Made by a program: the position numbers and the translations under genes
The notes under the pieces: generated by a model
The model's database searches: none
The model's input: the letters and a program-made list of their open reading frames with translations, nothing else
Told to the model about the DNA's origin: nothing
In this document: positions 36,518 through 44,458 of the stretch, in pieces
How the letters are laid out: the number at the start of each line of letters is the position of its first letter
How positions within the stretch are numbered: the first letter of the stretch is position 1
Source: RGIG1681 sp045594425
Lineage (GTDB): Bacteria > Bacillota > Clostridia > Christensenellales > UBA1242
Reading direction: 5' to 3'
Length of the DNA: 64,000 nucleotides
Assembly: GCA_045594425.1 (NCBI GenBank)
Contig: JAZNYK010000006.1
Location: 1-64,000, forward strand

Positions 36518-36546
36518 TTGACTATAAACCAATTATTTTTTAAAAT
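36518..36546 (+). promoter_or_regulatory. Sigma-A promoter of the Fe-ADH gene
   Basis: TTGACT (36518-36523), 17 bases, TAAAAT (36541-36546), followed by AGGTGAAATT before the ATG at 36565. The -10 lies within a short AATTATTTT/AAAATAATT palindrome that might serve a regulator. Confidence 0.6.
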
Positions 36547-36564
36547 AATTGTATAGGTGAAATT

Positions 36565-37719
36565 ATGGAAAAATTAGTATTTAATAGGTCGTGTTTCTTT
36601 GGCACCGACTGTATCAACTGGTTGGATGACGAAATCAGAAATAGACACTACAAAAAAGGTTTTATTATCACAGATAACGGACTTGTTGATTGTGGATTAT
36701 ATCAAAAAGTTTCAGACGTTTTGGTTAAAAACAAAATTCCTTCTGTTATGTTTTCTGATGTAACCCCTGAACCAACCGTTAGAGATGTAAAAAATGCATA
36801 CAACGAACTTAAACGTTCTGGTGCTGACTTTATTCTTGCAATTGGTGGTGGAAGCCCAATTGACACAGCAAAAGCAGTTTCAGTTATTGCAACAAACCCA
36901 AAATATGCTGACGTTGTTTCACTTCGTGGTCACAAAGATGACCTTGTTACCCCACTTCCAGTTTATGCTGTTGCAACAACCGCAGGAAGTGCTGCAGAGG
37001 TTTCAAAGAGTTTTGTCATTACAGACGAAGTTTCAAACAAAAAAATTGTTTGTTTTAATGACAAAGTTTTGCCTGTTGAAGCATTTTTGGACGCAAGTTT
37101 AATGACAACCATGCCAGACATCATCACATTAAGTTCTGGTTTTGATGCTCTTGCACACGCAATTGAAAGTTTGATTTCAAACAAAGCAAACACTTTCACA
37201 AAAACACTTGCACGTGAAGCAGTTAAACTTATCATCCAAAACCTTCCAAAATGTTATGACGACCCAGAAGACCTTGATGCTCGTGAAAACATGGCTTATG
37301 GCGAGTATATGGCTGGATTATCATACACCAACTCTGGTCTCGGCATTGCTCACTCTATTGCACACGCTTTAAGTGGAAAATTTAACATTCAACACGGCAT
37401 TGCCCTATCAATTATCTTGCCAACTATTTTAAAATTTAATATGTATTCAAAACAAGCGGTTGAATATAAATATATTGCTGAAGCATTTGGACATGACTGT
37501 GACGATATGACACAAGACCAAATTTCAAGATTAACTCTTAAAGAAATGGAAAAGTTTAAAAGTGACTTTAATGTTCCAAAAAAACTTTCAGACTATGGCA
37601 TTTCTGAACAAGATTTAGACATTTTGGCTCTAAATGCCTTTGAAGATGCTTGCACGGCATCAAACCCAAGAGAAGTCACCATGACTGACATTTATTTACT
37701 TTTAAAGAAAATGTTATAA
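36565..37719 (+). CDS. Iron-containing alcohol dehydrogenase
   Basis: A 384-residue group III alcohol dehydrogenase. The NAD-binding part has AIGGGSPIDTAKAVSVI; the metal ligands lie in GFDALAHAIESLISN and GLGIAHSIAHALSGKFNIQHG. TAGSAAEVSKSFVIT matches the coenzyme-binding loop. Such enzymes reduce aldehydes or ketones such as lactaldehyde or butyraldehyde, and the wording does not fix the substrate. It is a single gene with its own promoter and terminator. Confidence 0.95.
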   Translation: MEKLVFNRSCFFGTDCINWLDDEIRNRHYKKGFIITDNGLVDCGLYQKVSDVLVKNKIPSVMFSDVTPEPTVRDVKNAYNELKRSGADFILAIGGGSPIDTAKAVSVIATNPKYADVVSLRGHKDDLVTPLPVYAVATTAGSAAEVSKSFVITDEVSNKKIVCFNDKVLPVEAFLDASLMTTMPDIITLSSGFDALAHAIESLISNKANTFTKTLAREAVKLIIQNLPKCYDDPEDLDARENMAYGEYMAGLSYTNSGLGIAHSIAHALSGKFNIQHGIALSIILPTILKFNMYSKQAVEYKYIAEAFGHDCDDMTQDQISRLTLKEMEKFKSDFNVPKKLSDYGISEQDLDILALNAFEDACTASNPREVTMTDIYLLLKKML

Positions 37720-37724
37720 AAAAC

Positions 37725-37757
37725 AAGCAGAAGACAACATCTTCTGCTCTTTTTTTT
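37725..37757 (+). terminator. Intrinsic terminator of the Fe-ADH gene
   Basis: AGCAGAAG (37726-37733) pairs with CTTCTGCT (37741-37748), loop of 7, then eight T. Confidence 0.85.
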
Positions 37758-37788
37758 GCATAATATTTTTGAATATATTGCAAAATAT

Positions 37789-37817
37789 TTGAATTCCCCA
37801 CCTAAAAAACATATAAT
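37789..37817 (+). promoter_or_regulatory. Sigma-A promoter of tRNA-Arg
   Basis: TTGAAT (37789-37794), 17 bases, TATAAT (37812-37817), 8 bases before the mature tRNA 5' end. Confidence 0.75.
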
Positions 37818-37825
37818 ATACTCAT

Positions 37826-37902
37826 GCTTCCGTAACTCAACTGGATAGAGTCGCCGGCTTCGAACCGGAAGGTTGCGGGTTCAACTCCTGCCGGAAGCAC
37901 CA
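37826..37902 (+). tRNA. tRNA-Arg (anticodon TCG)
   Basis: A 77-base cloverleaf with encoded CCA. Acceptor GCTTCCG pairs with CGGAAGC; D stem ACTC/GAGT; anticodon loop CTTCGAA gives TCG, reading CGN Arg codons; T arm GCGGG-TTCAACT-CCTGC. The anticodon stem (GCCGG/CCGGA) has one mismatch at its base. The last 21 bases and the following 7 are repeated at 38016-38043. Confidence 0.95.
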
Positions 37903-37909
37903 ATCGATA
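37882..37909 (+). repeat. Direct repeat, copy 1 (tRNA-Arg 3' end)
   Basis: 28 bases (from CAACTCCTGCCGGAAGCACC to ATCGATA) that include the T-loop end, the acceptor and CCA of tRNA-Arg. An identical copy starts 134 bases downstream, as at an attachment site. Confidence 0.9.
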
Positions 37910-38015
37910 AAACTAAAGTTTTATCTCATTCATCTTCCGACTGGATTCACCGAAATACGTGACGCTCGGTTTAAAAATCCTCGCTATTCCGTCACAAGTA
38001 AAAACTTGTTCCTTA
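37910..38015 (+). mobile_element. 106-bp structured insert between tRNA 3'-end repeats
   Basis: No gene fits. The segment holds three inverted repeats: ATAAAACT/AGTTTTAT (37907-37924, partly in the first repeat copy), GTGACG/CGTCAC around a 26-base core, and ACAAGT/ACTTGT (37993-38008). It is less AT-rich than its surroundings. It could be the remnant of an excised integrative element or a small structured repeat family. Only its position and structure are seen; mobility is inferred. Confidence 0.5.
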
Positions 38016-38043
38016 CAACTCCTGCCGGAAGCACCAATCGATA
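38016..38043 (+). repeat. Direct repeat, copy 2 (tRNA-Arg 3'-end duplicate)
   Basis: Identical over 28 bases to 37882-37909. It lacks the rest of the tRNA, so it is not a second tRNA gene. Confidence 0.9.
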
Positions 38044-38063
38044 TTACACAAAGGCAAAGTATT

Positions 38064-38726
38064 ATGAAAAACAAAAAAGTTATAATGTTTGATTTTGACA
38101 ACACTTTAGTTGATTCTCTTAAATATTGGTATAAGTCTATTGGAAAAGACGCTTTTAAACATTTTGGCGTAAAAATCAATAAAGATTTTGAACAGGCTCG
38201 TGTTGGACTAACCAATTATGAAATTGCTGAATGTTTCGTAAAAATGTCAGGTGCAAAAATTTCAACCCAAGACGCCTTAAAATTTTGGCATGAAGACATG
38301 ATTAAAAACTATAAAACAAAAATCAAAATGATAAAGGGTGCACGAGAATATTTAGATTACTTAAAAAACAAAGGTTACACTCTTGTTTTGGCATCTGCCA
38401 CCCCACTAAAAGTTTTAAATATTGCCATAAAACACTTTAATTTGCAAGGTTATTTCAAATATATTTTTACCGAAGAATCACTAAATGCTCCAAAACGCGA
38501 ACCTTTGTTCTATGAAAACCTTTTAAACAAACTTAATATTGAAGCAAAAGATTTGTTTATTTTTGAAGACTCATCAAACTCTCTTAAATCAGCACATTCA
38601 CTTGAAATTGAAACCTGCACTTTAATAACCAAATACAATAAAAAAAGAATTAAAAATTCTGGAAAATCAAACAAATTAACAATTAAAAACTATAAAACAA
38701 AAAAATTAGAAACTTTAGGTTTTTAA
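38064..38726 (+). CDS. HAD-superfamily hydrolase, phosphoglycolate phosphatase-like
   Basis: About 220 residues with HAD motif I MFDFDNTLVDSL, motif II LASATPL, the conserved Lys in APKREP, and motif III/IV FEDSSNSLKSA. A helical cap (about 17-85) makes it a beta-phosphoglucomutase/phosphatase-type HAD. The substrate is open. The ATG at 38064 has a weak AAAGG site; 35 upstream in-frame codons run through the repeat near the tRNA and are rejected. It is followed after 12 bases by a DUF4406 gene. Confidence 0.88.
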   Translation: MKNKKVIMFDFDNTLVDSLKYWYKSIGKDAFKHFGVKINKDFEQARVGLTNYEIAECFVKMSGAKISTQDALKFWHEDMIKNYKTKIKMIKGAREYLDYLKNKGYTLVLASATPLKVLNIAIKHFNLQGYFKYIFTEESLNAPKREPLFYENLLNKLNIEAKDLFIFEDSSNSLKSAHSLEIETCTLITKYNKKRIKNSGKSNKLTIKNYKTKKLETLGF

Positions 38727-38738
38727 TCAGAGGAAAAT

Positions 38739-39035
38739 ATGGATGTCAAAGTAGTAACAATTTGCGGAAGTATGCGTTTTGAAAAAGAAATGCAACAAAT
38801 TGCTCGTGAACTAACCACAAAAAACGGATATGCCGTTATTCAATGCATTTATGGCATAACTAAAAATGAAACCGAATCTGAACAAAACAACATTGTTAAA
38901 GCGCACTATAAAAAAATTGATATCTGTGATATTGTTTATGTTGTTAACATTGGTGGCTACATCGGCACATCAACCACAAATGAAATAAAATATGCTAAAT
39001 CAAAAGGCAAACAAATCATATATCACGAAAATTAA
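38739..39035 (+). CDS. DUF4406/nucleoside 2-deoxyribosyltransferase-like small protein
   Basis: A 98-residue protein: KVVTICGSMRFEKEMQQIARELT, DICDIVYVVNIGGYIGTSTTNEIKYAKSKGK. The CGSxRF start and the GGYIGxSTxxEI loop match nucleoside deoxyribosyltransferase-fold proteins of the DUF4406 type. The nucleoside substrate, if any, is unknown. AGAGGA precedes the ATG and the gene is probably co-transcribed with the HAD gene. Confidence 0.75.
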   Translation: MDVKVVTICGSMRFEKEMQQIARELTTKNGYAVIQCIYGITKNETESEQNNIVKAHYKKIDICDIVYVVNIGGYIGTSTTNEIKYAKSKGKQIIYHEN

Positions 39036-39066
39036 CCACAAAAAAACCACCAAATCGGTGGTTTTT
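39032..39066 (+). terminator. Bidirectional terminator, copy A of a 35-bp repeat
   Basis: AAAAAACCACC pairs with GGTGGTTTTT around AAATC; runs on both sides let it stop the DUF4406 transcript (+) and the 80-residue protein transcript (-). It is identical over 35 bases to 40595-40629. Confidence 0.85.
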
Positions 39067-39072
39067 CTTATT

Positions 39073-39315
39073 TTACGCTTTTCCGTCTTGACGGTCAAAT
39101 TCTAATGCGATTTCTTTAATCAAATTAACATCTTCAATAAACATTAAATCAATTTTATTTTCTTTTTCATCAACTTTTTCAACAACAAATCTTAAAACGC
39201 CATCTTCAACACCTTGAACAAGAGCAACTTCTTTATTTTGAAAAGTTTTGATGTCCAATACCATAAATTTCAAACCTTTTGAAATTTCAACAATACTATT
39301 TTGTTTAATAATCAT
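39073..39315 (-). CDS. Unknown 80-residue protein
   Basis: I do not recognise this protein. It begins MIIKQNSIVEISKGLKFMVLDI and appears to be a small beta-barrel (alternating polar/hydrophobic strands ALVQGV, VLRFVVEKVD, KIDLMFIED) ending in a short helix. ATG 39315 is set by AAGGAG 7 bases upstream; that site lies immediately after the end of the coiled-coil gene, so the two form an operon. Confidence 0.7.
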   Translation of the reverse strand: MIIKQNSIVEISKGLKFMVLDIKTFQNKEVALVQGVEDGVLRFVVEKVDEKENKIDLMFIEDVNLIKEIALEFDRQDGKA

Positions 39316-39331
39316 ACATTCACTCCTTTTC

Positions 39332-40504
39332 TTATTCTGCTTGACCTGGTTGAACATTTTGAACTTGTAAATTCTTCAAATATTTTTCAACAACTTTTCC
39401 AGCCTCAACTCCTGATTTTTTTGTTACTTTGTCTACAATTGTGTTTATAATTCCACCTGGAATACCAGACACAAAAGTTGCTCCACCAACAGCAGAAACT
39501 GCAACACCTGTGTTTCCAATAGCATTCACAACAGATGGGTCATTTGTTTCAGCCATAACAGCAGCAGTAACAACAGCACCAATACCTGCAGCCATTGTTC
39601 CAAGACCAGCAAATGTAATTTTGCCAATTGCATCCGTATATTTTTCGCCTCTTGTTGCAACTTTATCTCTTCTTGCTGCAATTTTGTCTAAACGAGCCTT
39701 TTCTTTTGCAACTTGTTCTAACATTGCAACAAAGTCTTCTTCAGAAAGTTCTGTGATTTTTTCAACTGTTTCGTAAGATAAATCAATAACTCTATCCTCA
39801 TTTGCTCTTGCATAAACTCTATCCTCAACTTGAACACCCATTGCCTCAGCCAAAGAATATTTTCTTAATTCACCTGTATGATAGTTTAAACTATCTGATA
39901 AACTTTTAATTTTTCTATCAGCAAGTTCTTCGTCTGTTTTTGCAAGCAATGCATCATCTTGCATAGCAGAATCAATTGCATCTGTTGTTCTTGTATCGCG
40001 TAATTGTAAAACTGCTTTTGCAATTCTTTCTTTATTTTTTGGAGTATTTGCATCTTTTTCTTTGATGCCCAAATCCCACATTGCTTCTTCTCTTAAATCC
40101 GCTTCGATTTGGTCTTTTTCAGCCAAAACTTCTTCACTTTCTGTTTTTTCCAAATCCTCTCTACTTGTTCTCAAAAGTTTAACTGTCAATTCACTGCTTT
40201 CTTTGTAAGATTTAATATCTTCTCTCATTTTCTTAATTTGGCCATAAACTTGTTCAATAGACATTCCAGAAATTTCACTATGCTTAGCACGTGCCTCTTT
40301 AATTGATTTTTCCAAATGCTCCCTATTGTATGTTAAATTGTCAAAATCATCACCTTCTTTTAATTGAAGTCTGTTTAAAACACTATCAATTTCTCTAATT
40401 TCATGTTCACAAACTCTAATTCTTGCCTCTAATGTTCTTAAATTTAAACGTCTGATTTCTTCACATTGCTTTCTCAATCTTTCAGAAATTGCTTGTTCTG
40501 CCAT
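39332..40504 (-). CDS. Unknown coiled-coil protein with hydrophobic Gly/Ala-rich C-terminal region
   Basis: The 390 residues have no recognised domain. Residues 1-145 are long charged helices of coiled-coil type (RLRKQCEEIRRLNLRTLEARIR; EQVYGQIKKMREDIKSYKESS). A basic stretch near 275-300 (KARLDKIAARRDKVATRG) leads into a hydrophobic Gly/Ala-rich region (about 305-365: FAGLGTMAAGIGAVVTAAVM, then GVAVSAVGGATFVSGIPGG), which could be a membrane hairpin. AAGGAGG precedes the ATG. It is co-transcribed with the 80-residue protein and bounded by the two 35-bp terminators. Confidence 0.75.
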   Translation of the reverse strand: MAEQAISERLRKQCEEIRRLNLRTLEARIRVCEHEIREIDSVLNRLQLKEGDDFDNLTYNREHLEKSIKEARAKHSEISGMSIEQVYGQIKKMREDIKSYKESSELTVKLLRTSREDLEKTESEEVLAEKDQIEADLREEAMWDLGIKEKDANTPKNKERIAKAVLQLRDTRTTDAIDSAMQDDALLAKTDEELADRKIKSLSDSLNYHTGELRKYSLAEAMGVQVEDRVYARANEDRVIDLSYETVEKITELSEEDFVAMLEQVAKEKARLDKIAARRDKVATRGEKYTDAIGKITFAGLGTMAAGIGAVVTAAVMAETNDPSVVNAIGNTGVAVSAVGGATFVSGIPGGIINTIVDKVTKKSGVEAGKVVEKYLKNLQVQNVQPGQAE

Positions 40505-40594
40505 AAAAATTCCTCCTTAAAGTGATTTCACATTATCACAAAAAAACAGCATTCGTCAAACAAATTTAGTTATATTTTATAAACAATGTATAAT

Positions 40595-40629
40595 TTAACC
40601 ACAAAAAAACCACCAAATCGGTGGTTTTT
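40595..40629 (-). terminator. Terminator of the P-type ATPase, copy B of a 35-bp repeat
   Basis: The same 35 bases as at 39032-39066; on the minus strand a CCACC/GGTGG hairpin followed by T residues lies just after the ATPase stop. Confidence 0.85.
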
Positions 40630-40631
40630 TG

Positions 40632-43325
40632 TTATTTTGCTAATTTTCTTTCTCTGTATCTTACAACAAGTTTGTAAAGTTCGCCAACAACAAACACAAT
40701 TAATGATACCGCAAGCAATAAGCACAAAGCACCATATGGAACTGTTGTTAGGTCTAAAAGTTGACTAAGTGCAGGCACTTCCATAAACAAAATTTGCAAA
40801 CCAATTGAACCAAACACAGCCGCAAAGAAGAACCAGTTTGATTTAATTGAAATCTTTGTTATTGATTGTTTTTCACTTCTACAGTTTAATGCATGGAAGT
40901 TTTGCAAGAATACCATGAGGGCCATAACTAAACTTCTAGCAACAACAACATCAAAGTCAAAAGTGTAAACAAGCATCATCCAACTTGCAAAAACAATAAG
41001 TCCGATAGTTGCGCCCATAACAGCACATTGACAAACCATTGATTTACTGAAAAGCGACTCATTTGTTGGTCGTGGTTTTTCAAACATAATGTTTGCTTCT
41101 GGTTTTTCAAGTGAAAGAGAAATATCTTGGAATCCATCCGTTATAACATTAAGCCACAAAAGTTGAATTGCAAGAAGAGGTGTTTCCGCACCGCAAGCAA
41201 TTGCTAAAATAAAGAACAACACTTCAGCAATTGAGCATGAAAGCAAGAAGTATGTAATTTTTCTTATATTTGAATAAGCACATCTTCCCTCTTTAACACC
41301 TTTTACGATAGAATTAAAGTTGTCGTCTAAAATAATCATATCTGCCGTTTCTTTTGAAACATCAGTTCCACTGCCCATTGCAATGCCAATGTGAGCAGAC
41401 TTGATTGCAGGACTATCATTAACACCATCACCAGTAACTGCAACAAATTCACCTTGACGTTTTAAAGAATCAACAATATGAAGTTTGTCAGTTGGTGTAA
41501 CTCTTGAAAATACAGTTTTTCCTCTAACAAACACATCGAAGTCTTTTTCGCCCATTGCATAGGCTCTTTCAACATCTTTGCCAGTTGCAACCTGTCCAAA
41601 GTTTTCTGCAATACTAATATCTTGAGCAATTGAGAATGCTGTTAAAGGATGGTCACCAGTTATCATAATAACCTTAATTCCTGCCTTATGGCAATCAGCA
41701 ATTGCTTGTTTTGATTCTGGTCTAACAGGGTCAATAAAGCCCACCAAACCAATAAATGTGAGTTCTGAAATATCAGATTCAGAATAATTTTCTTTCTTTT
41801 TCACATTTCCCATGGCAAGAGCAATAACTCTATATCCACGTTTTGCAAGCGATTCATTTTGTTTTTCAATAGCAAACTTGTCAAGTGGAACATTTTTTCC
41901 ATTAACCTTCATGCTTGAAGAATATTCCAAAACCTTTTCAAGACTTCCTTTAACTGTGCAGAAATGCTTGCCTTGTGTTTCAAAAAATACTGCTGAATAT
42001 TTGTTTTCTGATTCATAAGGAATTTGTTTAACAACATTAAAATCGTTAGTTTTAACCTTCATTTTTGCAGCCATAACTTTGAATGCAATATCCATTGAAT
42101 CGCCAAAATAAACAAACTCACCTTTCTTTTTCTTGAATTGTGATTCATTGTTAAGTTCACCCATCAAAGCAATTTGGTAAACATCACTTTCATACTTTTT
42201 GTCATTACATTCAAGTTTTCCGTTATCATTATAACCACTGCCAGAAATTTCAAATTCAGCACCGTCAGGAAGGCTTACAATTTTTGCTGTTTGTTCGTTA
42301 AGTGTAAGAGTTCCAGTTTTATCTGTGGCAATAACTGTGCAACTGCCCAAACTTTCAACAGCATTCAAATGCTTAACAACAACATTGTTTTTGCCCATTC
42401 TGTTAGAAGCAATTGTTAACGCCATAGTAACAGCCAGTGGCAATCCTTCAGGCATTGCTGAAACAGCAAGCGCTATAACGCACAAAAAGATATCTTTAAG
42501 TGGATTCTTTTGAATAAGCATAATAACAAAAATCACAACAGCAATGGCAACAATTGCCACACTGATTTGTTTTGAAAATTTGTTAATTCTTATATTAAGT
42601 GGAGATTGTTCATCTTTAACTTCATTAAGATTTGTTGCAATGCTTCCAATTTCAGTGTTTAATCCAGTTTCAACAACAACGCACGTTGCACGACCAGTGA
42701 TAACAGAACTTCCTGAGAAAACCATACTTTTTCTATCACCAAGTGGAACACCTTTTTTTACTGCGTCAACTTGTTTTGTTGCATTAATGCTTTCACCTGT
42801 CAAAAGTGCTTCATCAACAGTAAAGTTAACACATTCCAAAATACGCATATCAGCACTAATTTTGTCACCGCTTTCAAGATAAACAATATCACCAGCAACA
42901 AGGTCACACGAGTCAACTTCAACCTTTGTTCCATCACGCAGTGTTTTTGCCTTAACTTTAATCATTCCAGACAGTGAGCCAGCAATGCGTTCTGCTCTTT
43001 TTGACTGAACAGCACCCATAATGGCATCAATCATAACAATACCCAAAATAACAAAACCGTCTAAAAGTTCACCCACAACAAATGAGAAAACCATTGCAAC
43101 AAGCAAAATTAAAACAATTGGGTTAATAAGTTCATGAAAAAGCATAACAAAAATTGATGTTGGCTTTTTTTGTGGCAAAACATTTGCACCATTTTTTTCA
43201 AGTCTAGTCTTTGCTTCTTCACTTGAAAGACCCTCAACTGAAGAATCTACATTCTTTAATGCATAGTCTGGAGATTCTGCATACCAGTTAAGTTTTTCCT
43301 TTTTTTCTTCTTGTTTTTCAGACAT
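40632..43325 (-). CDS. Calcium-type P-type ATPase (P2)
   Basis: An 897-residue cation pump. Motifs: TGES, the transport-site PEGLP in SAMPEGLPLAVTMALTIASNRM, the phosphorylation motif DKTGTLT (about 332), KGSLEKVLE, TGDHPLTA and TGDGVNDSPAIKSA. Ten membrane helices are expected; the C-terminal VITDGFQD and late helices fit calcium or PMCA-like exporters (P2A/P2B). It most likely exports Ca2+; Mn2+ or H+ cannot be ruled out. AAGGAG precedes the ATG. It is monocistronic. The 43326-43503 stretch before it holds only AT-rich sequence. Confidence 0.93.
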   Translation of the reverse strand: MSEKQEEKKEKLNWYAESPDYALKNVDSSVEGLSSEEAKTRLEKNGANVLPQKKPTSIFVMLFHELINPIVLILLVAMVFSFVVGELLDGFVILGIVMIDAIMGAVQSKRAERIAGSLSGMIKVKAKTLRDGTKVEVDSCDLVAGDIVYLESGDKISADMRILECVNFTVDEALLTGESINATKQVDAVKKGVPLGDRKSMVFSGSSVITGRATCVVVETGLNTEIGSIATNLNEVKDEQSPLNIRINKFSKQISVAIVAIAVVIFVIMLIQKNPLKDIFLCVIALAVSAMPEGLPLAVTMALTIASNRMGKNNVVVKHLNAVESLGSCTVIATDKTGTLTLNEQTAKIVSLPDGAEFEISGSGYNDNGKLECNDKKYESDVYQIALMGELNNESQFKKKKGEFVYFGDSMDIAFKVMAAKMKVKTNDFNVVKQIPYESENKYSAVFFETQGKHFCTVKGSLEKVLEYSSSMKVNGKNVPLDKFAIEKQNESLAKRGYRVIALAMGNVKKKENYSESDISELTFIGLVGFIDPVRPESKQAIADCHKAGIKVIMITGDHPLTAFSIAQDISIAENFGQVATGKDVERAYAMGEKDFDVFVRGKTVFSRVTPTDKLHIVDSLKRQGEFVAVTGDGVNDSPAIKSAHIGIAMGSGTDVSKETADMIILDDNFNSIVKGVKEGRCAYSNIRKITYFLLSCSIAEVLFFILAIACGAETPLLAIQLLWLNVITDGFQDISLSLEKPEANIMFEKPRPTNESLFSKSMVCQCAVMGATIGLIVFASWMMLVYTFDFDVVVARSLVMALMVFLQNFHALNCRSEKQSITKISIKSNWFFFAAVFGSIGLQILFMEVPALSQLLDLTTVPYGALCLLLAVSLIVFVVGELYKLVVRYRERKLAK

Positions 43326-43495
43326 TTTTTAACTCCTTAAAAATACTACAAATTAATTTTAACAAATTAATTTAAAAAGTAAAAATAAATATGAGTAAAT
43401 TTAAAAATTCATCATTTAATATTTTAAATTTCTTTCACAACTTGCACAATTTTTAATAAATTTAAGATAATGTTACATTTTGTAGAAATATTAAC

Positions 43496-43520
43496 AAAAA
43501 AATCTAGTGACAAGCACTAG
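43496..43520 (-). terminator. Terminator after the minipeptide
   Basis: CTAGTG (43504-43509) pairs with CACTAG (43515-43520), loop ACAAG, seven T on the minus strand, immediately after the minipeptide stop. Confidence 0.85.
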
Positions 43521-43521
43521 A

Positions 43522-43605
43522 CTATTGTTTAATTGGCAAAATTGGAAGAGCCCATTTAAACACCGTTTGAAAAGTTCTGCAATAAATTTTTTTAAAAATA
43601 TTCAT
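43522..43605 (-). CDS. Orphan 27-residue peptide (MNIFKKIYCRTFQ...)
   Basis: A 28-codon frame from ATG (43605) to TAG. It starts MNIFKKIYCRTFQTVFK and ends WALPILPIKQ: a basic-amphipathic helix with one Cys and a Pro-rich end. AGGAG lies 6 bases before the ATG, 10 bases after the degV stop, and a terminator follows, so it is a real third gene of the marR-degV operon. From memory the sequence resembles the N-terminal extension (xIYCRxxQxVFxxALPxLPYRxP) of some clostridial iron-containing alcohol dehydrogenases; it could be a remnant of one or a stand-alone membrane-binding peptide. Confidence 0.65.
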   Translation of the reverse strand: MNIFKKIYCRTFQTVFKWALPILPIKQ

Positions 43606-43614
43606 AATATTCTC

Positions 43615-44457
43615 CTAATTTTTAAAGAAAGCAACACCAACAGCACCTGGTCCAATATGAGTTCCGATTGTGCAACCCAAACAATAAGCATCTGGTTTGT
43701 TACCAGCAAAAATATTAATGCTATCTTCTTTGTATTTTTCAATATTAGTTTTATCGTTGCCAGAATAAATTAAACCATAAGGCATATCAAAATTAATTCC
43801 ACCATTTTCTTCAATAATTGAGTTTAATAGCAAATTGCCTTTTTTGTTACCCCTTGCCTTTCCAATAACTTTAACTTCGCCTTCAATAACACCAACAACT
43901 GGTTTGATTGAAAGCATTTCACCAACAAATGCAGTTGTTGCAGAAATTCTTCCACCTTTCTTTAAATACTTCAATGTATCGATAACTGCATACACGCACA
44001 CTTTGCTCTTTTTTGCATTAAGTTCTTTTGCAATATCCTTTGCATCCATTCCAGACTTTGCAAGTTGAAGTGCATAAAGACCCAAAAGTCTTTCACCAAG
44101 TGCAGCATTCATGCTGTCAACAACATAAACTTTTCCATTATATTTTTTAGACGCTTCAAGTGCTGATTGATATGTGCCTGAAAGTTTTGAAGACAATGCA
44201 ATAACAACAAGTTCACTTCCGTCTTTCGTGGCACTTGCAAATGCTTCGTCCCACCTATATTCATTAATCAAACTAGTTTGTGGCATTTCTTTGCTTGCCA
44301 CAAGTTTTTCATAAAACTCTTTTGGCAAAAGGTCAACACCGTCAAAATATTCTTCGTCTTCAAATCTTACTTGAATTGGAACAAATTCCAAACCAAGTTG
44401 TTTTGCTTCAACTTCACTAACGTCTGAAGCAGAATCAATCATAATTTTTACTTTCAT
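43615..44457 (-). CDS. DegV-family fatty-acid-binding protein (FakB-like), copy 2
   Basis: About 280 residues: KVKIMIDSASDVSEVEAKQLGLEFVPIQV, EMPQTSLIN, LSSKLSGTYQSAL and THIGPGAVGVAF are DegV landmarks. It probably carries a fatty acid for phospholipid synthesis. The ATG at 44457 starts one base after the marR stop, with GGAGAA inside the marR end. Being controlled by a MarR with two operators, it may respond to exogenous fatty acids, as FabT does in streptococci; that is inference. Confidence 0.9.
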   Translation of the reverse strand: MKVKIMIDSASDVSEVEAKQLGLEFVPIQVRFEDEEYFDGVDLLPKEFYEKLVASKEMPQTSLINEYRWDEAFASATKDGSELVVIALSSKLSGTYQSALEASKKYNGKVYVVDSMNAALGERLLGLYALQLAKSGMDAKDIAKELNAKKSKVCVYAVIDTLKYLKKGGRISATTAFVGEMLSIKPVVGVIEGEVKVIGKARGNKKGNLLLNSIIEENGGINFDMPYGLIYSGNDKTNIEKYKEDSINIFAGNKPDAYCLGCTIGTHIGPGAVGVAFFKN

Positions 44458-44458
44458 A

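Noticed and set aside
38016..38043. A second tRNA gene
   Set aside because: Only the last 21 bases of tRNA-Arg plus 7 flanking bases are present; no cloverleaf can be formed.
37913..38215. A 100-codon minus-strand frame across the tRNA repeat insert
   Set aside because: It covers the HAD gene start on the other strand and the non-coding insert, and lacks a ribosome site.
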